Part shown: in pieces, positions 6,376 to 13,565 of the stretch | How positions within the stretch are numbered: the first letter of the stretch is position 1 | Layout: every line of letters starts with the position of its first letter | Assembly: GCA_013813825.1 (NCBI GenBank) | Contig: JACCRA010000557.1 | Span: 1 to 14,116 of the forward strand | DNA length: 14,116 nt | Origin: Pyrinomonadaceae bacterium | GTDB taxonomy: Bacteria > Acidobacteriota > Blastocatellia > Pyrinomonadales > Pyrinomonadaceae | Reading direction: 5' to 3' | The notes under the pieces: generated by a model | The model's database searches: none | What the model was told of the DNA's origin: nothing | What the model saw: only the letters and a program-made list of their open reading frames with translations | Made by a program: the position numbers and the translations under genes

Positions 6376-7278
6376 TTAATCAGCTTCGTAATCTGGCATC
6401 TGATTGAGGTAAACTCGCACCGGCGGTCGTTGTAAATCCCACACGATGCCGAACCACGAGAGCACTGTCAGGACGTAGTGCGAGACGTCGATCTCCCACC
6501 AGTAAAAGCCCTGCCGCTCTGACGAAGGGTAGTAATGATGATTGTTATGCCAGCCTTCGCCAAGCGTGATCAGCGCGACGAACAGATTGTTGCGGCTGCC
6601 GTCTTTGGTCGCGTAGCGGCGTCGCCCGAAGATGTGTGCCAGCGAGTTGACCGTGAACGTGCCGTGATAGAGCAGGACTGTGCTGACGAAGAATCCCCAG
6701 ACCAACATCTGAAAACCGGAAGTGCCCGCGCCCGGGACATAGCGTTCAAGCCACAGCCCCAACAAAAACATCGAGAGGGCTAGGATGGCCGGCGGGAGCG
6801 AATAATATCTGTCAAGGAAGCGCAGATCGCGATACTTGAGCAGATTGGCAACCAACGCTTGATCCGTCGTCTGACTATCGTGGTACAAGAACCACCCGAC
6901 GTGCGACCGCCAGAAGCCGTGCGCGAGCGGCGAGTGAACGTCGCGCACGGTGTCGACATGGATATGATGATGGCGATGATGTGCCGACCACCACAGTGGT
7001 CCCTTCTGATAAGCCGCCGTCCCAAGAAAGGCCAGCAGGAACTGAAACACTCTGCCGGTGCGGTAAGTGCGGTGCGCGAACAAGCGATGAAACCCGGCGG
7101 TGATCGCAAACATCCGCACGACGTACAGAGCCAGACAGACCATGACGGCCGCTTTGCTGATCCCGGCCCAGAGCACGAGCAGGCAGGCCAGATGGACGGC
7201 AAAGAATTGGACGCACGAGAAGAAGTCTATTTTTTCGCGGTCGAGTGGGTACGAGGTAGCGCGGATGATTTCAGACAT
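6376..7278 (-). CDS. Acyl-CoA/fatty-acid desaturase (delta-9 type, membrane di-iron)
   Basis: Predicted 300 residues, the usual length for this family, from the ATG at 7278; AAAGG precedes it by about 7 bases. A longer frame from 7320 adds 14 residues without a ribosome site. The histidine boxes that bind the two irons are all present: H64-RLFA-H69, the HHRHHH cluster at 100-105, H244-NN-HH248, plus N211-SLA-H215. Hydrophobic segments lie around 22-60, 76-90, 160-178 and 188-207, consistent with an inner-membrane enzyme whose boxes face the cytoplasm. The family inserts a double bond into saturated acyl chains using O2 and reduced ferredoxin, flavodoxin or cytochrome, adjusting membrane fluidity. 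No dedicated electron-transfer gene is adjacent. The gene is divergent from the DUF3303 gene across a 205-base region. The family is sure; double-bond position and acyl-CoA versus acyl-lipid substrate are not. Confidence 0.92.
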   Translation of the reverse strand: MSEIIRATSYPLDREKIDFFSCVQFFAVHLACLLVLWAGISKAAVMVCLALYVVRMFAITAGFHRLFAHRTYRTGRVFQFLLAFLGTAAYQKGPLWWSAHHRHHHIHVDTVRDVHSPLAHGFWRSHVGWFLYHDSQTTDQALVANLLKYRDLRFLDRYYSLPPAILALSMFLLGLWLERYVPGAGTSGFQMLVWGFFVSTVLLYHGTFTVNSLAHIFGRRRYATKDGSRNNLFVALITLGEGWHNNHHYYPSSERQGFYWWEIDVSHYVLTVLSWFGIVWDLQRPPVRVYLNQMPDYEAD

Positions 7279-7338
7279 TAACCTGCCTTTTGTAAATAAG
7301 ATGGAACCACTATAAGGCATCTTCGTGGCAGCGCAACT

Positions 7339-7367
7339 TCAGATCGCTGACCGCCAATCAGATCGCT
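7339..7367. promoter_or_regulatory. Direct repeat in the desaturase/DUF3303 divergent region (possible operator)
   Basis: TCAGATCGCT occurs at 7339-7348 and again at 7358-7367, a 19-base period, close to two helical turns. It lies 61 bases upstream of the desaturase start, beside a TATAGT-like -10 candidate for that gene (- strand, about 7311-7316). Direct repeats on one helix face are typical regulator sites; the regulator is unknown. Confidence 0.35.
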
Positions 7368-7446
7368 TGGGGACCAATGTAAGCATGTTAAGGTTATCAG
7401 ACCCTTCCGGCTCTCGGTAGCCGTTCCGTACTCCATTGAGTGAATC

Positions 7447-7477
7447 AGATAGACAGTGTTCTTGACTGTGTCTATCT
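7447..7477 (+). promoter_or_regulatory. Inverted repeat directly before the DUF3303 start codon
   Basis: AGATAGACA (7447-7455) and TGTCTATCT (7469-7477) are perfect 9-base inverted arms separated by 13 bases, ending 6 bases before the ATG at 7484. It could be an operator or an mRNA hairpin in the initiation region. No Shine-Dalgarno sequence is visible between it and the ATG. Confidence 0.5.
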
Positions 7478-7483
7478 TCAACA

Positions 7484-7756
7484 ATGCTTTATATGCTCGT
7501 GGAACATTTTAAGAACCAAGACGCCTTGCCAATTTATCGCCGATTCCGCGAACAAGGACGACTCGCTCCTGAAGGACTGAGCTATGTTTCAAGCTGGGTC
7601 GATGAAAGACTCCATCACTGTTTTCAAATTATGGAAACGGATGATCGAAACTTACTCGACCAGTGGATTGCTAATTGGAGCGACATTGTTGACTTTGAGG
7701 TATTTCCAGTAATGACCTCGCAAGAGGCCGTGGGAAGAGTCACCCCGTATCTTTGA
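7484..7756 (+). CDS. Small DUF3303-type protein
   Basis: Predicted 90 residues, cytoplasmic, without signal or membrane segment. The sequence MLYMLVEHFKN, a middle SYVSSWVDERLHHCFQIMETDD and LLDQWIANWSDIVDFEVFPV fit the small DUF3303 family, a ferredoxin-fold-like single domain of about 90 residues that includes many uncharacterised bacterial proteins. No biochemical function is established that I know of. The start has no Shine-Dalgarno sequence and follows an inverted repeat; Met4 is an alternative. It uses more A/T-ending codons than its neighbours. It is divergent from the desaturase gene and is not clearly in an operon: 209 bases separate it from the PepSY gene. Family call from recollection of its typical pattern. 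Confidence 0.75.
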   Translation: MLYMLVEHFKNQDALPIYRRFREQGRLAPEGLSYVSSWVDERLHHCFQIMETDDRNLLDQWIANWSDIVDFEVFPVMTSQEAVGRVTPYL

Positions 7757-7777
7757 TCAAAAGAGCATCATTTGATC
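7755..7777 (+). other. Inverted repeat at the DUF3303 stop codon
   Basis: GATCAAA (7755-7761) and TTTGATC (7771-7777) are 7-base inverted arms with a 9-base loop, beginning within the stop codon. The stem is AT-rich and no T run follows, so it is a weak terminator candidate at best. The rest of the gap to 7965 holds only an AT-rich palindrome, AGATATATCT at 7828-7837, and the PepSY ribosome site. Confidence 0.3.
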
Positions 7778-7965
7778 TTCCGTGGATTACCTGCACGTTT
7801 ACATTCTCGTCAGGATAGCCGCTCTCTAGATATATCTTTTAACTTTTCCAAAGGGCATTGATTTCTTATTACTCCACGCCGCTGGCGACTGTGATTTCGC
7901 GCGTCGAGAAGGTACGCTTCACGTGCCTGAGAACAGAATACAACTAACATAGGAAGGATACCGTG

Positions 7966-8307
7966 ATGCAAAGCAGAACAAAGCGAGTCATAAATTTGGT
8001 ACTAGGCTGTTCAATTGCGTTGGCATTCGGCGGGTTCATGGTTAAGGCGGGCGGGCAAGGCCCCAAAGAGACCCCAGCGGCTGTCCCTGCCGAGCAGGTG
8101 ATCGCCTCCATCCGAACCGCTATCGCCGCTCAACCCGGCGATGTGCGGGCGGTGGAAATTGAGAATGAGCGCGGCAAGAGTCTCTGCGAAATTGAGATTT
8201 TGGCTCCGAACGGCAAGACTTACGAAGTTGAGGTGGACGTTGCCACCAACACCGTGATCGAAGTCGAAGCGGAAGACGATGATGACGATGATGGCGACAA
8301 AAATTAA
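7966..8307 (+). CDS. Exported PepSY-domain protein with poly-Asp tail
   Basis: Predicted 113 residues. AGGAAGG at 7951-7957 sits 8 bases before the ATG at 7966; a GTG at 7963 would add one residue. Residues about 1-30 form a signal peptide (basic RTKR, then VINLVLGCSIALAFGGFMVKAGG). The rest fits one PepSY domain: AEQVIASIRTAIAAQPGDVRAVEIE, then CEIEILAPNGKTYEVEVDVATNTVIEVE. PepSY domains were named as presumed peptidase inhibitors and are common in small periplasmic proteins. The protein ends in EAEDDDDDDGDKN, a strongly acidic tail that might bind cations such as Ca2+; that is inference. It appears to be a single-gene unit facing the MFS transporter gene tail to tail. Confidence 0.8.
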   Translation: MQSRTKRVINLVLGCSIALAFGGFMVKAGGQGPKETPAAVPAEQVIASIRTAIAAQPGDVRAVEIENERGKSLCEIEILAPNGKTYEVEVDVATNTVIEVEAEDDDDDDGDKN

Positions 8308-8344
8308 TAAGGTGTCCACGAAGCTCGCCGACCAGTAAGCGCGT

Positions 8345-8386
8345 GCGCTCACGTTAGTGAGGCTCGCCCTACCGCGCTCACATTAG
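8345..8386. repeat. Imperfect direct repeat between the PepSY and MFS genes
   Basis: GCGCTCACGTTAG (8345-8357) and GCGCTCACATTAG (8374-8386) differ at one base and are 29 bases apart. The first copy also contains most of a small hairpin (CTCAC, GTTA, GTGAG at 8348-8361). A T-rich stretch follows at about 8392-8409, but no strong stem abuts it. I see no convincing terminator in this convergent gap. Confidence 0.5.
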
Positions 8387-8471
8387 AGGTTGGCTTTTGT
8401 TTATTTCTTAGTCGGCTACCGCCACTGTTGAAGGAAGAGCTTGCATCGTTACCAAGCTCAGCCGTTTTGGC

Positions 8472-9761
8472 TCACCCATCTGGAGCGATGTGTGGCGCGG
8501 AGAGCCGCCCGACGAGGTTTGGTTCCGGGAGATAGCGCCACACTAAGAGCGCCATCAGGAACACGGCGACGGCAGCGGCCATCGTGTTACTGACATAGCC
8601 GTGCCGTGTATAAGCGATGCCGGCCAGCGCGCCACCGGCGGCGAATCCGAGTTGTCCGACCGAGATCGCCAAGCTCAAAAGCTTGCCGCGCTGTTCGTCC
8701 TCCACCAACGCCGACAGCAACGCCTGAAGCGGACTCATCCTCGCCGCCACAAACATCATCAGCAAAAAAAAGAGCGGGTATGCCACCCAAAACGCCCGCA
8801 CCAGAAAAGTTGTGGACAGCATCAAGACGATTAACCCGCCGCAGGATGAAAGGATCAGCGCCTTACGTCCCAGCCGATCCGAAAGTTTGCCGGCAGCGGG
8901 ACCAGTCATGGCGTTGGCGATCCCGCCAACCAGAAACAGTGAAGCGATTTGCGCCGGGGAAGCTTTGTGCTCGATGGTTAGCCACGTCGGCAGGTAAATG
9001 ACGTAAAGGGCGATGCTCAAGAACATGAGCGCATAGGTGGCCGCCGCCGCCAAGGTAGCGGGGCGTCTGAGCAGTTCCACGTAACTCTTGAACGCAACGC
9101 GAATCGTCAGCCGGCCAGTCGAGCGCCGGACTTTGGGCTGCGGAACGAAGCGCCAGATGAGCAGGAAGGTCGCGCCCATCGTGAGCGCGAACAACAAAAA
9201 CGGCGCGCGAAAACCGTACCGCCCGGCTAAGAGCGTCCCCAGCGGCACGCCGAGAATTTGCCCCATGGCCGTGCTACTCATAATCAACCCGTTGGCCCAG
9301 CCGCGCCGTTCGTAAGGGAAATAGTCGCCAACGTAGGAGACGGCCGCCCCGCTCAGCACGCCGCCCGCCGCTCCCGCCAGAGCGCGCATTAACAATAACG
9401 CCGCGTAACTCGCCGCCGCCGCGTGGAGCGCCAGCGCCAACGTCATCAACCCCGTGCCCGCGAGCAGCACCCGCCGCCGCCCGAACTTATCGGAGATGGG
9501 ACCAGTCACCAGCGCGCAAACTCCGACCATCAGCGCGTAAGAGCTGACGAGTGTGCCCTGCCACGCCTCCGGTATTTTCAACTGCGCCCCGATCTGCGGC
9601 AGCATCGGCGAGATGATCATGATCTGGCTACTGGCGGAAAAGACCAACAGCCAGAGGGCGAACAAAATCAACCGCTCGCCGGGTTGGCTCACAGCCTGTA
9701 CGGTCGGGATGCTGGGCGTGGCAGTTTTAAGTTTGAGTGAACGGCTCACCGACTTAATCAT
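8472..9761 (-). CDS. Major facilitator superfamily transporter (DHA1-like, 12 TM)
   Basis: Predicted 429 residues with about 12 hydrophobic helices, the normal size for a 12-TM MFS carrier. MFS motif A is present after helix 2 (GPISDKFGRRR, residues 87-97), and its relic is in the second half (GKLSDRLGRK). The N-terminal half has GAAGGVLSGAAVSYVGDYFPYERRGWANG, a helix 4-5 arrangement usual in H+-coupled drug or metabolite exporters. The protein should sit in the inner membrane and exchange a small solute, probably outward, using the proton gradient; the substrate cannot be read from the sequence. No Shine-Dalgarno sequence is evident before the ATG at 9761, and the first 28 residues are hydrophilic, so a later start is possible, though no clear one stands out. 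It appears monocistronic. Confidence 0.9.
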   Translation of the reverse strand: MIKSVSRSLKLKTATPSIPTVQAVSQPGERLILFALWLLVFSASSQIMIISPMLPQIGAQLKIPEAWQGTLVSSYALMVGVCALVTGPISDKFGRRRVLLAGTGLMTLALALHAAAASYAALLLMRALAGAAGGVLSGAAVSYVGDYFPYERRGWANGLIMSSTAMGQILGVPLGTLLAGRYGFRAPFLLFALTMGATFLLIWRFVPQPKVRRSTGRLTIRVAFKSYVELLRRPATLAAAATYALMFLSIALYVIYLPTWLTIEHKASPAQIASLFLVGGIANAMTGPAAGKLSDRLGRKALILSSCGGLIVLMLSTTFLVRAFWVAYPLFFLLMMFVAARMSPLQALLSALVEDEQRGKLLSLAISVGQLGFAAGGALAGIAYTRHGYVSNTMAAAVAVFLMALLVWRYLPEPNLVGRLSAPHIAPDG

Positions 9762-9796
9762 GCGCTAAGTCTGTCACACTTTGGGAAACGGTGTCG

Positions 9797-9863
9797 GCAT
9801 GAGCGCCGTCATGCTCAACAAACATTTGCACAAATAATTATGGTCGCAGGTGCGGCTCGTCAT
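9797..9863 (-). promoter_or_regulatory. Possible promoter and inverted-repeat operator of the MFS gene
   Basis: On the - strand a CATAAT -10 candidate (9842-9837) and an ATGACG -35-like hexamer (9863-9858) have a 15-base spacer, shorter than ideal. Two inverted repeats lie between them and the gene: ATTTG-CA-CAAAT (9824-9835) and GCATGA-N6-TCATGC (9797-9814). Exporter genes are often repressor-controlled through such sites, but no regulator gene is adjacent. Confidence 0.3.
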
Positions 9864-9903
9864 TCAGCACCGCGACGTAATCTGAACTAAAATGCCGACT
9901 AAC

Positions 9904-9926
9904 TCCCGGTCATGATCACGCCGGGA
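9904..9926 (-). terminator. Hairpin immediately after the GDPD gene
   Basis: TCCCGG (9904-9909) and CCGGGA (9921-9926) form a GC-rich 6-base stem with an 11-base loop, adjacent to the TGA of the phosphodiesterase gene, the last of its operon. No uninterrupted U run follows in the transcript, so a Rho-independent terminator is only possible, not proven. Confidence 0.35.
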
Positions 9927-10841
9927 TCATTTACGTGCGCGCCCTAACACTTCCAACAGGCGATCCGGATAGTCGGTCATAATTCCGTCCACGCCGGCGG
10001 CGATGAGACGCTTCATGGTCTCGACGTCGTTAATCGTCCATGCATGGACTTGTAAGTTGCGCCGGTGCGCCGACGCGATGAAATCGGGCGTCAGCACCTG
10101 CCAGCCGCCGGCCGTCTCAGGCACTTGGAGGGCTTGCATGAGCGGGCTGAAAGTGTCGGCGAGTCCGGCACGCTGTAAGGCGAGAAAGTGGCTTGCTTCC
10201 GACGTACTGGCGGAGGTGGCGACTTCCGGGCACACCCGCCTGAAATCTTCCAGCACCCTTGAGTGGAACGCGCCGACGATGACCCGGTTCGTCACCCCGC
10301 GCTCGCGCAGCATTTGGCAGAGTGGCTGCACAATTGACGGCTGTTCCTGTTTCGGCTCGATGTTGAAGCGCAGATGCGGGAACGCCCTGAGCACTTCATC
10401 CAGCGTCGGCACCGTCAATCCTCGCCCACGGTGCGGATAAGTTTTTCCGCCGTCAGGGGACCAACGATAGCCGGCGTCTAGTCGCTGCAATTCGGCGAGG
10501 GTGAGTTGACTGACCGCGCCTGTGCCGTCGGTCGTGCGGTTCAGAGTCGGGTCGTGGATGATCACGAGCACGCCGTCGGCGGTGGCGTGGACATCTAATT
10601 CCAACATGTCCACGCCGAGGGCGGCGGCCTGCGTGAAAGCGTGGAGCGTGTTTTCCGGCCACAGTCCGGCGCCGCCGCGATGCGCGATGACCAGCGGCGA
10701 GGTGGGCGGAGTGAGAGTTGTGAAAAAAGGGTGCGCGGCGGCTGGTTGTCCCGTCTTGTTCATGAATAAGAGCGCCGCCACGCCGCCGAGGCCGCCGCAG
10801 AGCAGCAGCAGGATGAGCCACTTTTTTCGTCGCTTCAGCAT
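9927..10841 (-). CDS. Membrane-anchored glycerophosphodiester phosphodiesterase (GDPD family)
   Basis: Predicted 304 residues from the ATG at 10841, 8 bases after the ABC ATPase stop. A longer frame from 10964 would overlap that gene by over 100 bases. Residues 1-30 are a basic start (MLKRRKK) and one hydrophobic helix (WLILLLLCGGLGGVAALLFM), so the enzyme is probably anchored facing the periplasm. The GDPD core is complete: H54-RG with PEN at 62-64, E81 and D83 in LELDVHATADGVLVIIHD, H96 in IHDPTLNRTTDGTG, E162 in FNIEPK, and the C-terminal HAWTIND and GVDGIMTDYPD. The family hydrolyses glycerophosphodiesters to glycerol-3-phosphate plus an alcohol, using a divalent metal in a TIM barrel. 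It is the last gene of the four-gene ABC operon and is probably translationally coupled to the ATPase. The family is sure; the exact substrate is not. Confidence 0.93.
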   Translation of the reverse strand: MLKRRKKWLILLLLCGGLGGVAALLFMNKTGQPAAAHPFFTTLTPPTSPLVIAHRGGAGLWPENTLHAFTQAAALGVDMLELDVHATADGVLVIIHDPTLNRTTDGTGAVSQLTLAELQRLDAGYRWSPDGGKTYPHRGRGLTVPTLDEVLRAFPHLRFNIEPKQEQPSIVQPLCQMLRERGVTNRVIVGAFHSRVLEDFRRVCPEVATSASTSEASHFLALQRAGLADTFSPLMQALQVPETAGGWQVLTPDFIASAHRRNLQVHAWTINDVETMKRLIAAGVDGIMTDYPDRLLEVLGRARK

Positions 10842-10849
10842 CCGCGAAT

Positions 10850-11803
10850 TCAATTTCCGATGAATCGCTTTGTTATCGGCGATACTCTCGGCGCTTTCGC
10901 CCCGGTCAGTCTTAAAAAAACCTGTTCGAGCGTTTCTCGCTGCGGCGACAACTCGGCGACGCAAAAGCCGCGCTCGACCAGCAGACGATTAACTTGCGGA
11001 ATCTGCTCATCCGACATTTTGACGTACAGCGATTGTAAACCGTTGCGGCTGACCGCGAGAGCGGGATCGGACGACAATAAATCGAACGCCTCTTCCAACC
11101 GATCCACGGTCAGCTTCACCGTCTTGTCTTTCGTCACCAGATTTTCCAACGTCCCTTGATACAGCAAACGCCCGTAATCGATGATCGCCACGCGATTACA
11201 GATTTGTTCAACTTCATGCAGCAAGTGGCTGGAGAGCAAGACCGTCAACCCCATCTCGTCGCGCAGACGGCGGATCAAGTCGCGCACTTCGCGGATGCCC
11301 TGCGGGTCAAGACCGTCGGTCGGCTCGTCGAGAATGATGAATTCGGGATCGGGCAAGAGGGCCTGCGCGATGCCGAGTCGCTGCCGCATTCCGTGCGAAT
11401 AGACGCGGACGGGGTCGCCCGCGCGCTCGCGCAAACCGACGATGCCGAGCACCTCGTCGATGTACCCCCGCTCGGCCCCGCCGCTCATCGCCGCCAGCAT
11501 TCGCAGATTCTCGCGACCGGAAAAATGTTCGTAGAAGGCCGGCGCTTCGACAATCGCGCCGACGCGCCGGAGAGCGCGCCGCGCATCGCGCCGCATGTCG
11601 TGGCCGAGCAAGCGGACGCGCCCCGACGTGGGGCGCACCAGTCCGAGCACCATGCGAATCGTGGTGGACTTCCCCGCCCCGTTCTGTCCGAGAAAGCCGA
11701 ACACATCGCCGCGCTCGACCGCGAGCGAAAGCTGATCGACGGCCAGACGCCGCCGGTATTTTTTGGTCAACGCCTCCGTCTGCAACACCAACTCAGCGGT
11801 CAC
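10850..11803 (-). CDS. ABC-2 type exporter ATP-binding subunit (BcrA/CcmA-like)
   Basis: Predicted 317 residues from a GTG start with GGAAGG about 11 bases upstream. All nucleotide-binding motifs are present: Walker A GQNGAGKST (39-47), signature variant YSHGMRQRLGIAQAL (134-148) instead of LSGGQ, Walker B FIILDEPTDGLD (154-165), and H-loop His192 in LLSSHLLHE. The Q-loop glutamine is replaced by Glu85 in VEAPAFYEHFSGREN, as in BcrA-type exporter ATPases. Residues about 225-300 form the accessory C-terminal domain usual in this group. It should pair with the permease at 12685-13536, although the phosphoesterase gene lies between them. The substrate could be a peptide, lipid-linked compound or antibiotic; nothing here decides. 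Confidence 0.93.
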   Translation of the reverse strand: MTAELVLQTEALTKKYRRRLAVDQLSLAVERGDVFGFLGQNGAGKSTTIRMVLGLVRPTSGRVRLLGHDMRRDARRALRRVGAIVEAPAFYEHFSGRENLRMLAAMSGGAERGYIDEVLGIVGLRERAGDPVRVYSHGMRQRLGIAQALLPDPEFIILDEPTDGLDPQGIREVRDLIRRLRDEMGLTVLLSSHLLHEVEQICNRVAIIDYGRLLYQGTLENLVTKDKTVKLTVDRLEEAFDLLSSDPALAVSRNGLQSLYVKMSDEQIPQVNRLLVERGFCVAELSPQRETLEQVFLRLTGAKAPRVSPITKRFIGN

Positions 11804-11837
11804 GGTAGTTGAAACCTTCCTTCAGCCGCGCGGCTCT

Positions 11838-12683
11838 TCACAACTCAATTTCGACGACGAGCGGCCAGTGATCCATCCGCCCGACGGCCGCGCCGCGCAG
11901 AACTTCGGCACGGACCAGCAGCCCCGTCTCCGGCGAGCCGAAGATGTAATCGATGCGGCGTTCGTTGATTGCCGTGTCGCCGGCATCGCGACCGAGGTCA
12001 CGGAAATACTTGAGCAGAGAGTTATAAGCCTCGCTGTCATGTTTGAGGTTGTCGGTGTAAAGATTCGTCTCGTTCGCGGAACTCAACTCGAAGTTGAAGT
12101 CGCCCGCGATCAACACCACCGACCCGCGGCCGGAGCGCGCGGCGGCCCACTCGACCACTTCTTCCGTGTAACGCCGGCGGCGCACGGCGCTAAAGGCGTC
12201 GGCGTGGGCGCTGACGAACACCACTTCCCGCGCCTGCTCTCCCGTGCCGGCACGGAAAATCGCGCTCGCCGCGTCGGCGCGAGTGGTCGGGACGCTGGCG
12301 AAACGCGCGCCGCGATCTTTAACTAGCACTGCCTCGACGCGGTCGCCGCCGTTCAAGCGCCCGACATGCCCGCGATAACGCCCGCCGAGGTGCGCGAGCA
12401 AAAATTTCAACTGCTCCGGGCCGGTCAATTCCTGTAACGCCACCGCGTCCGGATCGCGCTGGCTGATCGTCTCGGCCACGGCGAGCAAATCTTCGGTATG
12501 CGCGCGAGTGTCGTCTTCGAGCGCGGCGTAGCCGACGTTCCACGTCATTAGCTTAAGGCGCGGGCGGTCGCTTGCACCCCTTCTTTGCGCGCCGAGCGGC
12601 GTGCGCCCGCGAGTCGGCTCGAAGCGGAGCGCCGTCGCGAGCGACAAACCGAGCAACGCGGCGAGAATGAGTTTGATCCACAC
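11838..12683 (-). CDS. Exported endonuclease/exonuclease/phosphatase (EEP) family hydrolase
   Basis: Predicted 281 residues from the GTG at 12683, one base after the permease stop; AAGGAC lies about 13 bases upstream. A frame from 12728 would overlap the permease by 44 bases. The N-terminus (WIKLILAALLGLSLATAL) is a signal peptide or anchor. EEP motifs appear in order: N49 in MTWNVGY, E85 in ALQEL, H160 in SAHAD, D195/N197 in GDFNF, D245 in RIDYIFG, and D271-H272 in MDHWPLV. These form the metal-dependent phosphodiester- or phosphate-cleaving site of the DNase I/sphingomyelinase/inositol-phosphatase superfamily. The substrate could be extracellular nucleic acid or a phospholipid headgroup. 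Its place inside an ABC-exporter operon with a GDPD gene leans towards an envelope phosphodiester, by inference only. The active site appears intact. Confidence 0.88.
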   Translation of the reverse strand: MWIKLILAALLGLSLATALRFEPTRGRTPLGAQRRGASDRPRLKLMTWNVGYAALEDDTRAHTEDLLAVAETISQRDPDAVALQELTGPEQLKFLLAHLGGRYRGHVGRLNGGDRVEAVLVKDRGARFASVPTTRADAASAIFRAGTGEQAREVVFVSAHADAFSAVRRRRYTEEVVEWAAARSGRGSVVLIAGDFNFELSSANETNLYTDNLKHDSEAYNSLLKYFRDLGRDAGDTAINERRIDYIFGSPETGLLVRAEVLRGAAVGRMDHWPLVVEIEL

Positions 12684-12684
12684 C

Positions 12685-13536
12685 TTAGCTCGTGATGTCC
12701 TTGCGCTCGAAGACGAGCGCGGCGACAAGCAGCGTGCCGAAAGTATAGACGCCGCACACGCCGCCGTAGTGGTAAAAGCTCCGCCACGGAATGACGGGCT
12801 TGAAAACGTCGCGCCAGAAGTCCATGTCGGTGGTGAAAAAGTACGGGCGCAAGTGCTCGAAGAATTCGACGCGGCCGATGATGTAGAGCATCACGTAAAT
12901 TGCCAGCGTGACTACCACCGCCATCACCGGCGACTCGAAGAGCACCGAAAAGAACATCGCGAAAGCCGCGATCACCAACAAAGCCCAAGTGCCCGAAAAG
13001 CTCGCATAGACGAACCGCCAGAGCGCGTCGTCAACCATGATCTTACCCGGCTCGTCCACGAGATTAAGCGGCCCCGGATACAGTTCCAAATTCCCCCAGC
13101 CGATGAACACCAGCCCAACCAGCAGATTGAGGCCGATGAAAAAGGCCATCAGCAAATAAGTGTGTAGCGCGACGATCAAGAACTTAGCGAAGAAGATTGA
13201 GACCCGCGACACCGGCCGAACACAGATCATCCTGAGCGTGCCGGAGCGCGCTTCGCCCGCGACGCTGCTGCCCGCCGTCATCGTCACGAAGAGCGGAATC
13301 AGCAAGCTAAACGAAAACATTACCGAGTAGAGAGCGAACGTCAATCCATTGAAATAGCTCTTCGACTCGTAGGTATACTTAAATTGCTCGACGGCCTGAC
13401 CGCCGGCCTTGCGCTCGACGTAAGAGTAGAAGCCCCACAGCATCAACACCACGAAGCCAAGAAGGACAGCGAACGACAAATAGAAACTTTTAGAGCGAAT
13501 TAATTTCAGGAATTCAAGCTTGATCTGAGTCAACAT
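12685..13536 (-). CDS. ABC-2 type exporter permease
   Basis: Predicted 283 residues with about six membrane helices: around 19-38 (FYLSFAVLLGFVVLMLWGFY), about 70-90, 113-145, a long stretch about 180-215, and near the C-terminus (YTFGTLLVAALVF). The start MLTQIKLEFLKLIRSKSFY and the GTLRMICVRPVSRVSIFFAKFL segment after helix 2 are typical of ABC2_membrane-type permeases, where that coupling helix contacts the ATPase. It is the first gene of the operon; its stop is one base from the start of the phosphoesterase gene. The ATG at 13536 has no good Shine-Dalgarno sequence. A perfect palindrome lies 30 bases upstream. It probably forms a 2+2 complex with the ATPase at 10850-11803. Confidence 0.9.
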   Translation of the reverse strand: MLTQIKLEFLKLIRSKSFYLSFAVLLGFVVLMLWGFYSYVERKAGGQAVEQFKYTYESKSYFNGLTFALYSVMFSFSLLIPLFVTMTAGSSVAGEARSGTLRMICVRPVSRVSIFFAKFLIVALHTYLLMAFFIGLNLLVGLVFIGWGNLELYPGPLNLVDEPGKIMVDDALWRFVYASFSGTWALLVIAAFAMFFSVLFESPVMAVVVTLAIYVMLYIIGRVEFFEHLRPYFFTTDMDFWRDVFKPVIPWRSFYHYGGVCGVYTFGTLLVAALVFERKDITS

Positions 13537-13565
13537 TGTTTGAAAATTTACTCGCTTAATTTGAT

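Noticed and set aside
6780..7281. Several open frames on both strands over the desaturase gene
   Set aside because: The desaturase carries all histidine boxes; the others are phase shadows.
8348..8361. CTCAC-GTTA-GTGAG hairpin as a terminator for the PepSY gene
   Set aside because: The stem has only five pairs and no T run follows directly.
11156..11812. 218-codon + strand open frame
   Set aside because: It is antisense to the ABC ATPase, whose motifs are complete. It is rich in His, Gln, Asp and Arg, as expected for a reverse-strand shadow in GC-rich DNA.
12548..12988. 146-codon - strand frame, and the + strand frame at 12601-13167
   Set aside because: Both overlap the permease and phosphoesterase genes in other phases, and neither has a family-like pattern.
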